DNA from: Actinomyces dentalis DSM 19115
GTDB lineage: Bacteria; Actinomycetota; Actinomycetes; Actinomycetales; Actinomycetaceae
Length of the DNA stretch: 50,444 bases
Direction of reading: 5' to 3'
Assembly: GCF_000429225.1 (NCBI RefSeq)
Contig: NZ_AUBL01000033.1
Span: 1-50,444 of the forward strand
Part shown: positions 23,721-33,700 of the stretch, piece after piece
Position numbering within the stretch: position 1 is the stretch's first letter
Layout: each line of letters begins with the position of its first letter
Position numbers and translations under genes: made by a program
Notes under the pieces: generated by a model
Database searches by the model: none
What the model was told of the DNA's origin: nothing
The model's input: the letters and a program-made list of their open reading frames with translations, nothing else

Positions 23721-24398
23721 TCAGGAGGGTCCCCCTTGCTTATAGACCATGACGACGAGTTCGAGGCGGGAGGATGCTCCGTACTTCTTCAGAAGGTGCG
23801 ACACGTGGACTTTGACCGTGGATTCCGAGACGGTGAGGGATGCAGCTATATCAGCATTGGACAGGCCGTCGCACAGCAGGTTCAGGACTTTCTCCTCCGT
23901 CTCGGTCAGGTCTGATCCGGCGCCGCTCCGCGGCGGACGCAGGTGCTGGGAGATCAGACGCGAGGCGGAGACCGGTGAGATCGTGGTTCCACCCCTGTGA
24001 GCGGCGATGACGGCACGAACCACTTCGTCGGGTGAGGCGTCCTTGAGGAGGAAGCCGCTGGCGTGCTGCGCGAGGGCGTTCAGCATTGTGGAGTCGTCAT
24101 CGAATGAGGTCAGTACGATCACGGCGACGTCAGGCGATTCCTTCTTCACCCGGGTGAGAAGCTCGAGTCCGTTAATGCCGGGCATGCGCATATCTGTAAT
24201 CAGTACGTCGTGCCGCATTCGTCTGAGGAACGGAAGCACATCCGAAGCCGATGTGAATGTGCTGAGCACCTCGATCCGCGGTGAAGAATCCAGGTAGGAT
24301 CTCAGCATGCGCAAGGCGAATGGGTCATCGTCGACGATGGACACGCGAATAGGGCGCTCATCCGCTCCGTCAGGGGGGAGGTCGGTATCGAGAGGCAT
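23721..24398 (-). CDS. NarL/LuxR-family response regulator (system 2)
   Basis: A protein of 225 residues from ATG 24398 (AGGA 8 bases upstream): receiver domain with D23-D25 acidic cluster, phospho-acceptor D69 (VLITDMRMPG) and GFLLKDAS, then a LuxR-type helix-turn-helix (LTETEEKVLNLLCDGLSNAD...STVKVHVSHLLKK). It is divergent from its probable kinase at 24663, with 264 bases between them. Unlike regulator 1 it has the normal short linker. It is a second candidate for binding the CTTnnGTCGTA half-sites, one pair of which lies 0.7 kb away at 22925 and a weaker version in front of the kinase. Confidence 0.92.
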   Translation of the reverse strand: MPLDTDLPPDGADERPIRVSIVDDDPFALRMLRSYLDSSPRIEVLSTFTSASDVLPFLRRMRHDVLITDMRMPGINGLELLTRVKKESPDVAVIVLTSFDDDSTMLNALAQHASGFLLKDASPDEVVRAVIAAHRGGTTISPVSASRLISQHLRPPRSGAGSDLTETEEKVLNLLCDGLSNADIAASLTVSESTVKVHVSHLLKKYGASSRLELVVMVYKQGGPS

Positions 24399-24501
24399 AG
24401 GAGCAATCCTAGCGAGTCCGGTTGCGCGGGGACACTGGGACGATGGAGTGGTCATCTGATCTCGGCCCGGTTGGGACCGTGCGCCTCGGCGGCGGCTGGG
24501 A

Positions 24502-24543
24502 CTTTGGTCCACCTTCACCGTTCCGCGTGGAGTGGGGTACCCT
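24502..24543 (+). promoter_or_regulatory. Candidate promoter of kinase 2 with a related half-site
   Basis: CTTTGGTCC (24502-24510) lies 36 bases before TACCCT (24538-24543), matching the 34-35-base spacing of the exporter promoters. TTCACC, 18 bases before TACCCT, could serve as -35. A distal half-site expected near 24471 is poor (TTGGGACCG). Autoregulation of system 2 is possible. Confidence 0.35.
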
Positions 24544-24662
24544 ACTGACCGCCGGGGCGCTCAGTCGGTCCGCGAGGGCGGGGCCGCCCTGGGCCCGAGG
24601 CTGGAGTCGCCCCCACTGACGCTACGTCACTTCGCCCTGCCGCTTCAGCGAGAGCCGCTGTC

Positions 24663-25856
24663 ATGTTCCTCAACCTCCTCAACCGTTTCCACGTCGCTTC
24701 CCGCGCCAGCACCTTCAAGACATGGGTGCCGACTCGTCGCACGCACCTGCTGCACGTCGGCGTCGCCCTGTTCCTGGGCTTCATCTCATTCACCAGCACG
24801 TCGACTCCGCGGGAGGCGCCCGCGGTCATTGCGACCGCACTCGCCCTGGTGTGCCTTCCCCTCACCTCCTTCCTGCCGATTGCCGGTGCGATCGCGAGTT
24901 TCATTGTCACGTGGGGTGCGCAACTCGTTCCGTATGATGTGGGTGCGATCGCTCCGTCCGCCTGCTGGGGTGTGGTAGCGATTCTCCTGACTCGCGGCCT
25001 GCCCCGTTATGTGGTGTACTCATTCTCCTGCGCAGTGCTGCTGCTCGGATTATATGATTCCACCTGGATCGTTGCTTTGACTTGGCCCGTATTAGTGGGA
25101 TCGCCCTGTATGGTGCTCGGCGAAGCGATCCGTTACCATCGTGAGCAGACGGATTCCCTTCTGCGGCAACGCGAGCAGAACTTCGAGCGTCAGCGCCGTC
25201 TCATCACTTCGGAGCTTCACGACACCGTGGTGCGGGACCTCACCCATGCGGTCATGGCCGCTCAGTACGCGAAGACCGCTCACTCGGACGACGGGGTTTC
25301 GGTTCACGAGCTCGACGCTATTATCACCCAGGTGCGCAGATCGGTTGGACAACTGCGAAGGGCTCTGATCATGATCGGCGAATCCAATGGCGATGAGGGG
25401 ATTCCCCTCCGTATTTCCGAGCCGCGACCGGTTCAGGAGGTTGTCGAAGAGGCCCGCCGCTCACTCGAGGAGCGAGGGGGTCGGATTCAGGTGGAGGGTA
25501 TAGATATTCTTGCGGGGGAGGATATTATTGCGGGGACGCGCCAGCAGGCCGTCAGGGTCTTCGAAGAGCTCATCGTCAATGCGGTCAAGTACGTCTCCGT
25601 CCCGGGGGATGTTACGGTTTTCCTGGAGATCGATGCCGCCGTGCTCCGATGCCTGATCACCAACTCGATCGATGACGACCCCCCGGCGGCGGATACGGCG
25701 CTCAGTTCGGGAATGGGGCTGAAGGGCGTGCGCCGTCGGATCGAATTGCTGGGCGGATCCTTCATGTCAAGACGGAAGGACAACAGGTGGATATCGATTT
25801 TCACCATACCGCTTCAGGAGCGGACGGCCGAACAGTCCGTCCCAGAAGTGCCCTGA
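24663..25856 (+). CDS. Sensor histidine kinase, HisKA_3 type (system 2)
   Basis: A protein of 397 residues: five to six membrane helices in residues 28-150 with very short loops, then a helical linker and SELHDTVVRDLTH with phospho-acceptor H186. The ATPase domain shows FEELIVNAVKYV (N box) and GMGLKGVRRRIELLGG (G box). The lack of a large extracytoplasmic domain suggests sensing within or close to the membrane, as in kinases for peptides or envelope damage. The regulator is encoded divergently. A 60-residue secreted peptide follows 115 bases behind this gene and is a candidate ligand; this is inference. Confidence 0.92.
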   Translation: MFLNLLNRFHVASRASTFKTWVPTRRTHLLHVGVALFLGFISFTSTSTPREAPAVIATALALVCLPLTSFLPIAGAIASFIVTWGAQLVPYDVGAIAPSACWGVVAILLTRGLPRYVVYSFSCAVLLLGLYDSTWIVALTWPVLVGSPCMVLGEAIRYHREQTDSLLRQREQNFERQRRLITSELHDTVVRDLTHAVMAAQYAKTAHSDDGVSVHELDAIITQVRRSVGQLRRALIMIGESNGDEGIPLRISEPRPVQEVVEEARRSLEERGGRIQVEGIDILAGEDIIAGTRQQAVRVFEELIVNAVKYVSVPGDVTVFLEIDAAVLRCLITNSIDDDPPAADTALSSGMGLKGVRRRIELLGGSFMSRRKDNRWISIFTIPLQERTAEQSVPEVP

Positions 25857-25971
25857 GGCGCCTCATCTCGCCCCTCGGAGGACGTAGGCGATTCTATACT
25901 TTCGTTGGATACCCCTTCTACCCGGCGCGGTGCATAATTGTCAGTGGTTGGAACCTCATCGAAGGAGAATC

Positions 25972-26154
25972 ATGATCCTCCCGCCCCGCTCATCGGCGCT
26001 GCTCCTGTGCGGCGCCCTGCTCCTGTGTCTGATGCCCGCCCCGGCGTCGCCGCCCGTCGCCGAGCACCGGGCCGCCCTGGTCGCGCATCAGTTGCCGGCA
26101 CGGCGGTCTCCGTGCTTCAATTACGGCGGTCTACTTATAGGGGTGTGTTGGTAG
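25972..26154 (+). CDS. Secreted Cys-loop peptide precursor (candidate pheromone or bacteriocin)
   Basis: A 60-residue frame with a good ribosome site (GAAGGAGA) 4 bases before ATG 25972. Residues 8-25 form a strong hydrophobic signal segment (SALLLCGALLLCLMPAPAS). A polar spacer (residues 28-43) ends in ARR, a plausible processing site. The C-terminal 15 residues are SPCFNYGGLLIGVCW, with C48 and C59 able to close an 11-residue ring. The last codons (CTA CTT ATA) are AT-rich for this genome, as if selected for the peptide rather than drifting with GC. It lies 115 bases behind histidine kinase 2 and ahead of an exporter-like AI-2E family gene. No known family recognised. Confidence 0.55.
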   Translation: MILPPRSSALLLCGALLLCLMPAPASPPVAEHRAALVAHQLPARRSPCFNYGGLLIGVCW

Positions 26155-26281
26155 AGTCGTGCGCGCCCCCGCGGCGACCGGCGCCGTCGGAGAGCATCCT
26201 CCACCCGGGCGCCGCGCGCCCCCCGCCCTCGCCGGGAGGGGCGGCGCGCGGCGCCCGGCCGGCCCGTGACAGGATGGGCGC

Positions 26282-27466
26282 ATGAGCGAAACCCCCGTCC
26301 ACAGGCCCGACCGTCAGCGGACCCAGGGTGAGACGATCACCCTGACGGTGGCGGCGATCGTCATCGGCTGCGCGGGCATCTACATGCTGCACGATCTTCT
26401 GGCCCCCGCCTTCTTCGCCCTCACGCTCGTCATCACCGTGCGCCCGATCGTGGCCCTGGCCTCGCGCCACCACGTGCCCCGGCCCGTCTCCGCCGTCGGG
26501 GCCATCATCCTCATCTACGCCTTCATCATCGGCCTGTTCGTGGCCCTGGGCGTGGCCATCGCCCAGCTCGTCGAGACCCTCCCGGACTACAGCGGGAAAT
26601 TCGAGGCCATCTGGACGCAGCTCCAGACGCTGCTGGGCCGCTTCGGGGTCGACCAGTCCACGCTCATGAGCCAGGTCTCCAGGATGCTCGACACCTCCAG
26701 GATCGTGATGCTGGCCCAGGGGATGCTCTCCCAGGTGACCTCCTTCGGGTCGGTCCTCATGATCATGGCGCTGACCGTCGTCTTCCTCATGTTCGACATG
26801 TCCCGCATCGAGCTGCGCGCCCGGGCCCTGACGGCCCTCAAGCCGGAGATCGCCGCGGCGCTGGCGGGCTTCGCCAGGGCGGTGCGCTCCTACTGGCTGG
26901 TCTCCACCATCTTCGGCCTCATCGTCGCGGTCCTGGACGTCGTCGCGCTGGGGATCCTGGGGGTGCCGATGGCGGTGACCTGGGGGGTGCTGTCCTTCAT
27001 CACGAACTACATCCCCAATATCGGCTTCTTCATCGGCCTCATCCCGCCGGCCCTGCTGGCCCTGGTGGACAGCGGGCCGTGGACCGCGCTGTGGGTCGTC
27101 GTCGCCTACGCGGCCCTCAACTTCGTCATCCAGACCCTCATCCAGCCCAAGTTCACGGGGGACGCCGTGGGGCTGAACACGACGACGACCTTCCTGTCCC
27201 TCCTGTTCTGGGCCGAGGTCATCGGCGCCCTGGGCACCATCCTCGCCATCCCGCTCACCCTGTTCGTCAAGGCCCTGCTCATCGACTCCGACCCGCGCTC
27301 GCGCTGGGTGAGCATCTTCCTGTCGGCCGGCGACACCCCGGTGCGCGCGCCGGACGAGATCGAGCCCGAGGTCCTCGAGGAGATGGATCTGGACGGCGAC
27401 GGCGTGGGCGCGGCCGATCCCGAGCACGACGTGCGCGCCGTGAAGGACGCGGGGCACCGAGGTTGA
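26282..27466 (+). CDS. AI-2E family transporter (PerM/UPF0118)
   Basis: A 394-residue membrane protein with about seven to eight helices, the family's central coiled segment (LVETLPDYSGKFEAIWTQLQ) and the conserved NYIPNIGFFIGLIPPALLAL and LSLLFWAEVIGALGTILAIP motifs. Members export small molecules, sodium ions or the autoinducer AI-2, or have unknown cargo. The C-terminal tail is acidic (EIEPEVLEEMDLDGDG). ATG 26282 follows weak ribosome-site sequence (CAGGATGGGCGC). It is separated from the large envelope cluster by about 270 bases containing a new regulatory region. Confidence 0.88.
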   Translation: MSETPVHRPDRQRTQGETITLTVAAIVIGCAGIYMLHDLLAPAFFALTLVITVRPIVALASRHHVPRPVSAVGAIILIYAFIIGLFVALGVAIAQLVETLPDYSGKFEAIWTQLQTLLGRFGVDQSTLMSQVSRMLDTSRIVMLAQGMLSQVTSFGSVLMIMALTVVFLMFDMSRIELRARALTALKPEIAAALAGFARAVRSYWLVSTIFGLIVAVLDVVALGILGVPMAVTWGVLSFITNYIPNIGFFIGLIPPALLALVDSGPWTALWVVVAYAALNFVIQTLIQPKFTGDAVGLNTTTTFLSLLFWAEVIGALGTILAIPLTLFVKALLIDSDPRSRWVSIFLSAGDTPVRAPDEIEPEVLEEMDLDGDGVGAADPEHDVRAVKDAGHRG

Positions 27467-27582
27467 GGCCGCCACTGCCGCGATGGCGGCCCCGCGGGCG
27501 GCCGGGCCCCGGGGCGCGGCCGAAGGGTTGCGAAACTGTGACCTGGACCGGGTAACGGCGCAATACCGGGGTTTTCCGGGCC

Positions 27583-27613
27583 TTGACGGAGGTTCTTGTC
27601 TCAATTGTGAGAC
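27583..27613 (+). promoter_or_regulatory. Promoter/operator candidate for the envelope-secretion cluster
   Basis: TTGACG (27583-27588) is a good -35. GTCTCA (27598-27603) and TGAGAC (27608-27613) form a perfect dyad around ATTG in the -10/start area. This is the last non-coding sequence before the 22-kb co-directional cluster, so it may control all of it. Confidence 0.4.
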
Positions 27614-27738
27614 AGGGACGATTGTTGCCGAATCGTCGGGCGGCTGCGATCATGACTGCGTCTCCAACCCAGGAGACGACCCGCATCTCGACCATCACGG
27701 TGTCCCCGCACCGGTTGGACCCTCGTCAGGAGCTGCCC

Positions 27739-30700
27739 GTGCGCCTGTTCTCCATGCGTACCGCCGTCAGCGGTCTCGCCGGGCTGCTCTCGGTGACCGC
27801 CATGGTGCTGGCGCTCATCCACCCGGGCGTGGTGACGCAGGAGGTCGACCTCAACGACGGCGGGGTCTGGGTCACCAACGAGAACCTCCACATCATCGCC
27901 CACCTCAACTACCCCGCCCAGACCCTCGACGGCTACATCCGCGCCGGCAGCGCCCAGTTCGACGTCGACCAGAGCGCCGGGACGGTCTTCGTCTCCGACA
28001 CCCCCTCCGACACCTACACGCGGATCGACGTCGCGCAGTACTCCATGCTCACCCCCCTCAGCGCGGCCTCCGCCATGGAGCTGGGCGGCGACCGCGTGGG
28101 CGTGGTCGACCCCGAGGCCGGCAGCGTGTGGGCCATGGCGGCCGAGGACTACGGCGCCTTCTCCGCCCAGACCACCAGGCCCGTCCTCCGGGACGAGAAG
28201 GGCGCGGTCCTGGCCATGGGCACCGACGGCTCGGTCCACGTCGCCTCGGCCGCCACCGGGCGCATGACCACCGTGACGCGCGCCGGCAGCATGGACGACG
28301 CCGTCACCACCGAGCTGCCCGCGCTCGGCGACGCCCCCGACCTGCAGGTCTCGGCGGTCGGGGACAAGACGGTCGTCCTCGACCGGGCCTCCGGCACCCT
28401 CGTGCTCCCCGACGGCTCCCCCGTCGCCCTGAGCGGCCGGCAGCTGAACCTCCAGGTCCCCGGGCCCGAGGCCGACGAGGTCCTGGTCGCCTCCGCCGAC
28501 GCCCTGCTGCGCGTGAGCCTGCGCGGGCAGGTGACCGAAGTGGCGAAGAAGACCCCCGGCGGGGCCCCGTCCCGGCCCGCCCAGCACGCCGGCTGCGCCT
28601 ACGCGGCGTGGAGCGGCGCCGGCGGCTACCTCATCGACTGCGCCGACGCCTCCCGGGACGTCAACGAGGACTTCCCGGCCCTCGACTCCGCCTCCAGGGC
28701 CGTGTTCCGCATCAACCGCAAGGTCATCGTCCTCAACAACCCGGAGGACGGCGGCCTGTGGCTGCCCGACGAGGACATGGTCCAGGTGGACAACTGGGAC
28801 CAGATCAACTCCGATCTGGAGAAGGAGGAGACGGAGGAGGACGACACCACCAGGAACGCCGACGAGACCCAGGCCGAGCGCTCCGAGAACAACACCCCGC
28901 CCGACGCCGTCGACGACTCCTTCGGGGTGCGCCCCGGCCGCTCCGCCTCGCTGCCCGTCATCGCCAACGACACCGATCCGGACGGGGACGTCCTCGTGGC
29001 CTCCCCGACCTCGCAGCCCGACCTGGGCGAGGTCGTGGCGGTCGGCGACGGCGCCGCCCTCCAGGTCAGGATCCGCGACGGCGCCGCCGGCTCGTCCACC
29101 TTCACCTACGAGCTCGACGACGGCACCGCCACGGACACGGCCGGCGTCACGCTCACCGTGCACCCGTGGGAGACCAACGCCGGCCCCGAGCAGCTGCGCA
29201 CCTCGACCCTCATCCTCGGCCAGGGCGCCCGCTCCACCCTCAACGTCTCCGGCGACTGGCACGACCCCGACGGCGACTCGGTCTACCTGGAGTCGGTGGC
29301 CTTCCCCGCCGGGCTCGACGTCACCTGGCGCGCCGACGGCACGATCGCCGTCCAGGACCTCGGCCAGGGCGCCGGGGTCCAGGAGCTGGCCGTCACCTAC
29401 TCCGACGGCCGGGAGTCCACCGAGGGGGTCCTGCGCGTGGACGTGCGCGGGGCGGAGAACATCGCGCCGGTGGCGGGCGGCGACCACGTCGTCGTCCCGG
29501 AGGGGCAGACCGTCCAGCTCGACCCGCGCGTCAACGACACCGACGCCAACGGGGACTCGCTGCGCGTGTCCGCCATCGGCGAGGTCCCCTCCGGCATCGG
29601 CGCCGAGCTCGACCCCGGCTCGTCGGTGGTCTCCGTGACCGGCCGGACCGCCGGCACCTCCTACCTGGAGTACACGCTCACCGACGGACCCGCCTCGGTC
29701 ACCGGCGTCATCCGGGTCGACGTCATCGCCGCGGACTCCACGAGCCCGCCGGTCGCCCAGGACGACGTCGCCACCCTACCGGCCGGCGGGGAGGCCCTCG
29801 TCAACGTCCTGGACAACGACGACGACCCCGGCGGCGGGGTCCTGGTGGTCCAGTCGGTGCGCACGGGCGAGGGGTCGCCGCTCGTCGTCGCCCTGCTCGA
29901 GCACCACATCCTGCGCATCACCGCGCCCGGCGGCCTGACGGCGACGGAGGAGATCACCTACACGGTGGCCAATGCGACCGGCACCGCCGAGGGGCGCGTC
30001 ACCGTCATCCCGGCGCCCGCCACCTCCACCTCCGACCCGCCGGTGCTCGCCGACGACACGCTCGTCGTGCGCGCCGGCGACGTCGGCGGCGTGCGCGTCC
30101 TGGGCAACGACCGCTCCCCGGCCGGGCTGAGCATGACGGTGGACGACCGCCTCCAGCACGAGATGGACCCCGCCACCGCCACGCCCTTCGTCTCCGACGA
30201 CGTCGTGCGCGTGCGCGCCGGCGACCGGCCCGGCTCCGGCACCCTGGTCTACACGGTGCACGACGCCGCCGGGAACGTCGCCTCGGCGAGCGTGGCGGTC
30301 AACGTCGTCGCCCTGGACGAGACCACGAACACGGCCCCGCACCCCCAGGACCTGACCGGCTGGACGGTGGCGGGGCAGAAGACGACGATCGCGGTGCCGC
30401 TGGACGGCATCGACGCGGAGGGCGACTCGGTGACCCTCGTCGGCCCGGGCTCCTCCCCCCGCCTGGGCACCGTCGAGACGGGCCCGAGCGCGCTGACCTA
30501 CACGGCCGGCGCCACCGCCTCGGGCACCGACGTCTTCACCTACACGGTCCGCGACCGCCTGGGCAAGACGGCCACGGCGACGGTGCGGGTGGGCGTGGCC
30601 CCCGCCGCGACCTCGAACCAGCGGCCCGTGGCCGTGCCCGACCAGGTCAACATCCGCCCGGGCACGCTCGTGTCCATCCCCGTGCTGGACAACGACGTCG

Positions 30701-33700
30701 ACCCCGACGGCGACGACCTCGACCTCGTCGCCGACATGGTGGGCGCCGTCGACCCCGCCATCGAGGTGGAGTCCAAAGGCTCCAGGATCCGGCTGCGCAC
30801 CCCCGAGACCGAGGGCACCTACACCGTCGAGTACGGGGTGAGCGACTCGCGCTCCGACCCCGTCACCGGCCTGGCCACGGTGGTCGTCTCCGCCGCGGCG
30901 CCGCTGCAGGCGCCCATCGCCCGCGACGACGCCGTGCCCGCCGCCGAGGCCCTGGACCACTCGAGCGCGAGCGTCGACGTCCTGGACAACGACTCCGACC
31001 CCGACGGCGACGTCGACTCCGACACCGTGACGAGCCAGGACCCCGGGGTGAGGGTCGGCGACGACGGCGAGCTGACCGTCGACGTCTCCGAGTCGCCCCG
31101 CTACGTCCTGTACACGCTGACCGACCCCGACGGCCTGACCTCCTCCGCGGTGGTGCGCGTGCCCGGATCCGTGCTCGCCGAGCCCGAGGTCGACCCGAGC
31201 GCGGCCGGCTCCCTGCAGGTCAGGGCCGGCCAGACCCTGACCATCCCCATCAACGACTACGTGCGCACCCGCCCCGGGCGCACCGTCCAGATCACTGACG
31301 CCGCCAGGGCCTCGGCCTCTCTGGGCTGGGACGGGTCGGCGCTGGTGCACGACCCGACGACGCTCACCTTCGGGGCCGCGGCCGACTACTCCGGCCCCAG
31401 CTCGGTGACCTTCGAGGTGACCGACGGGACGGACCTGAACGACTCCGAGGGCCGCGTGGCGACCCTGACCCTGCCGATCACCGTGCTGCCCGGCGCGAAC
31501 CGGCCGCCGACCCTGACCCCCACGGAGATCGAGGTGGCCGCCGGCGAGAAGGCCGTGGACGTGGACCTGGCCCGGTGGGTGAGCGACCCCGACGGCGACG
31601 ACCCCTCCGCCATGACCTACTCGGCCGCCCCGAGCCTGACGGGGGTCTCGGCCTCCGTGAGCGGCTCGCGCCTGTCCGTGTCGGCGCAGGCGGGCACGGC
31701 GTCGGGGGCGGCCGGCCAGGTGGAGGTCACGGTGACCGACCCCTCCGGCGCCACCGCCACGGCCGCGGTGGCGGTGAGGGTCGTGACCTCCACGCGCGAG
31801 CGCATCCAGGTCGCGCCCATCTCCGTGTCGACCGGCGCCGGGCGGGCGGTGAGCGTGGACCTGGCCTCCTACGCCACCAACCCCTTCCCGGACGAGCCGC
31901 TGCACGTGGTGGGCGCGCCGTCGGCCTCCGACTCCTCCTCGGTGAGCGTGTCGGGGACGACCCTGACCATCACCCCGCCGGCGGGCGTCAGCGGCACGAG
32001 CACCGTGTCCTTCCGCCTGGGCGACAAGACCAACGACGCCTCCCGGGAGGTCGAGGGGACCGTCCAGGTCGCCGTCAAGGACCGCCCGGCGCCGCCCACC
32101 GGCGTGTCCGCCGCCTCCAACAGCGCCTCGACGGCGTCGGTGTCGTGGACCGCCGGCCCGGCCAACGGCGACCCCGTCACGGGATTCACCGTGGTCGATG
32201 AGACCCAGGGCGACTCCAAGAGCTGCGGGCTGGTGACGACCTGCCTGTTCGAGGGCCGCACGAACGGCGTGGACCACACCTTCCACGTGGTGGCGACCAA
32301 CGGGGTGGGGGACTCGGCGGCCTCCGCCTCGGCGACGACGAATATCGACGTCGTCCCCGGACAGGTGCCCCAGCCCACGGGCTCGCCGGGCAACGGGGAG
32401 GCGACCTTCACCTGGTCCGCCCCCGCCAACGAGGGCTCCGCCATCACCGGCTACACCGTCTACCTGTCGGGCCCGGGCGGCTCCCAGCAGCAGACGGTGA
32501 CGGGCACGAGCGCGACCTTCAGGGGCCTGTCCAACGGCGGCGCCTACACGGCCACGGTCGTGGCGGCCAATGCGAAGGGCAGTTCGCAGTCCCAGTCCGC
32601 GCCCTCGGCGCCGGTGGTGCCCTACGGCGCGCCGGGGGCCGTGACCATCACCGATGTGAGCCAGGCCAACCGCGGCGCCTCCGGCAGCAGCGACTCGGTG
32701 CGCGTGAGCTGGACCCCCGGCGACGACAACGGCCGGGCGGTGGAGTACTACACGGTCACGGTCGGCGGCGCCTCCAAGCGGGTGAGCGCCGCCGAGGGGA
32801 CCTCGACGGTCATGGAGTCGGTGGCCACCTCCAACTCCATGGTCCCGGTCTCCGTGACGGCGGTCAATGACTCGGCCGGCCCCTCGGGGCACACCTCGCC
32901 GGCCGCGTCGTCCTCCCTGTGGGTCCTGGGCAAGCCGGTGACGCCCACCGGAACCCTGTCGCTGCGGGCGACGGGCGCCTCGGGCGAGTTCACGATCTCC
33001 GGGCTGTCGACGGTCGAGGGCAACGGGTGGCCGACCTCCTCCCAGAGCCTCCAGTGGAGCACGGACCAGATATCGTGGTCCTCGACCTCCGGCACGCAGA
33101 ACCTCGGGGCGAACGGCCAGACGACGATCTACGTGCGCTCCGCGGCCTCCAAGGGCGACGGCACGACCGCCTACTCGGACATGGTCTCCGGAGCCGTGGC
33201 GCCCTTCGGACCGCCGACGGCGCCCACCGTGAGCTGCGGGGCGAACGGGACGAGGGTGACGTGCACGTGGCAGGGCGGCGCGTCGGGCGGCCGCGACACG
33301 ACCTTCAGCCTGAGCGGCCAGGAGAACATCGACGTCGCCGACCACGGCGAGCGCTCCTGGGACGTCGGCGAGGGGGCGACCGTGGGGGTCTGCACCAAGG
33401 CGGTCCAGCACTCCGCGGAGATCGGCGACCGCGGGGCGGGGGGCAACTGCGTGTCGGTCACGACGGTGCGCTACGAGCGCAGGCACGCGACCTCGCGCTC
33501 GGATTCCGCATTCACGTGCACGATCGGATCGTGCGCGGGGCAGACCGCCTACCGCCCGGCCTTCACGCTGACCGGCTGGCCGCCCAACGCCAATGTCCAG
33601 TGCCGGGGCGACTTCAACGCGAAACCGGTCGAGGGGCGCTTCACCGTGGACGGGGCGGGGAACTGGAGCGGCGTGCCCGATAAGTGGAACTGGAATGGCA

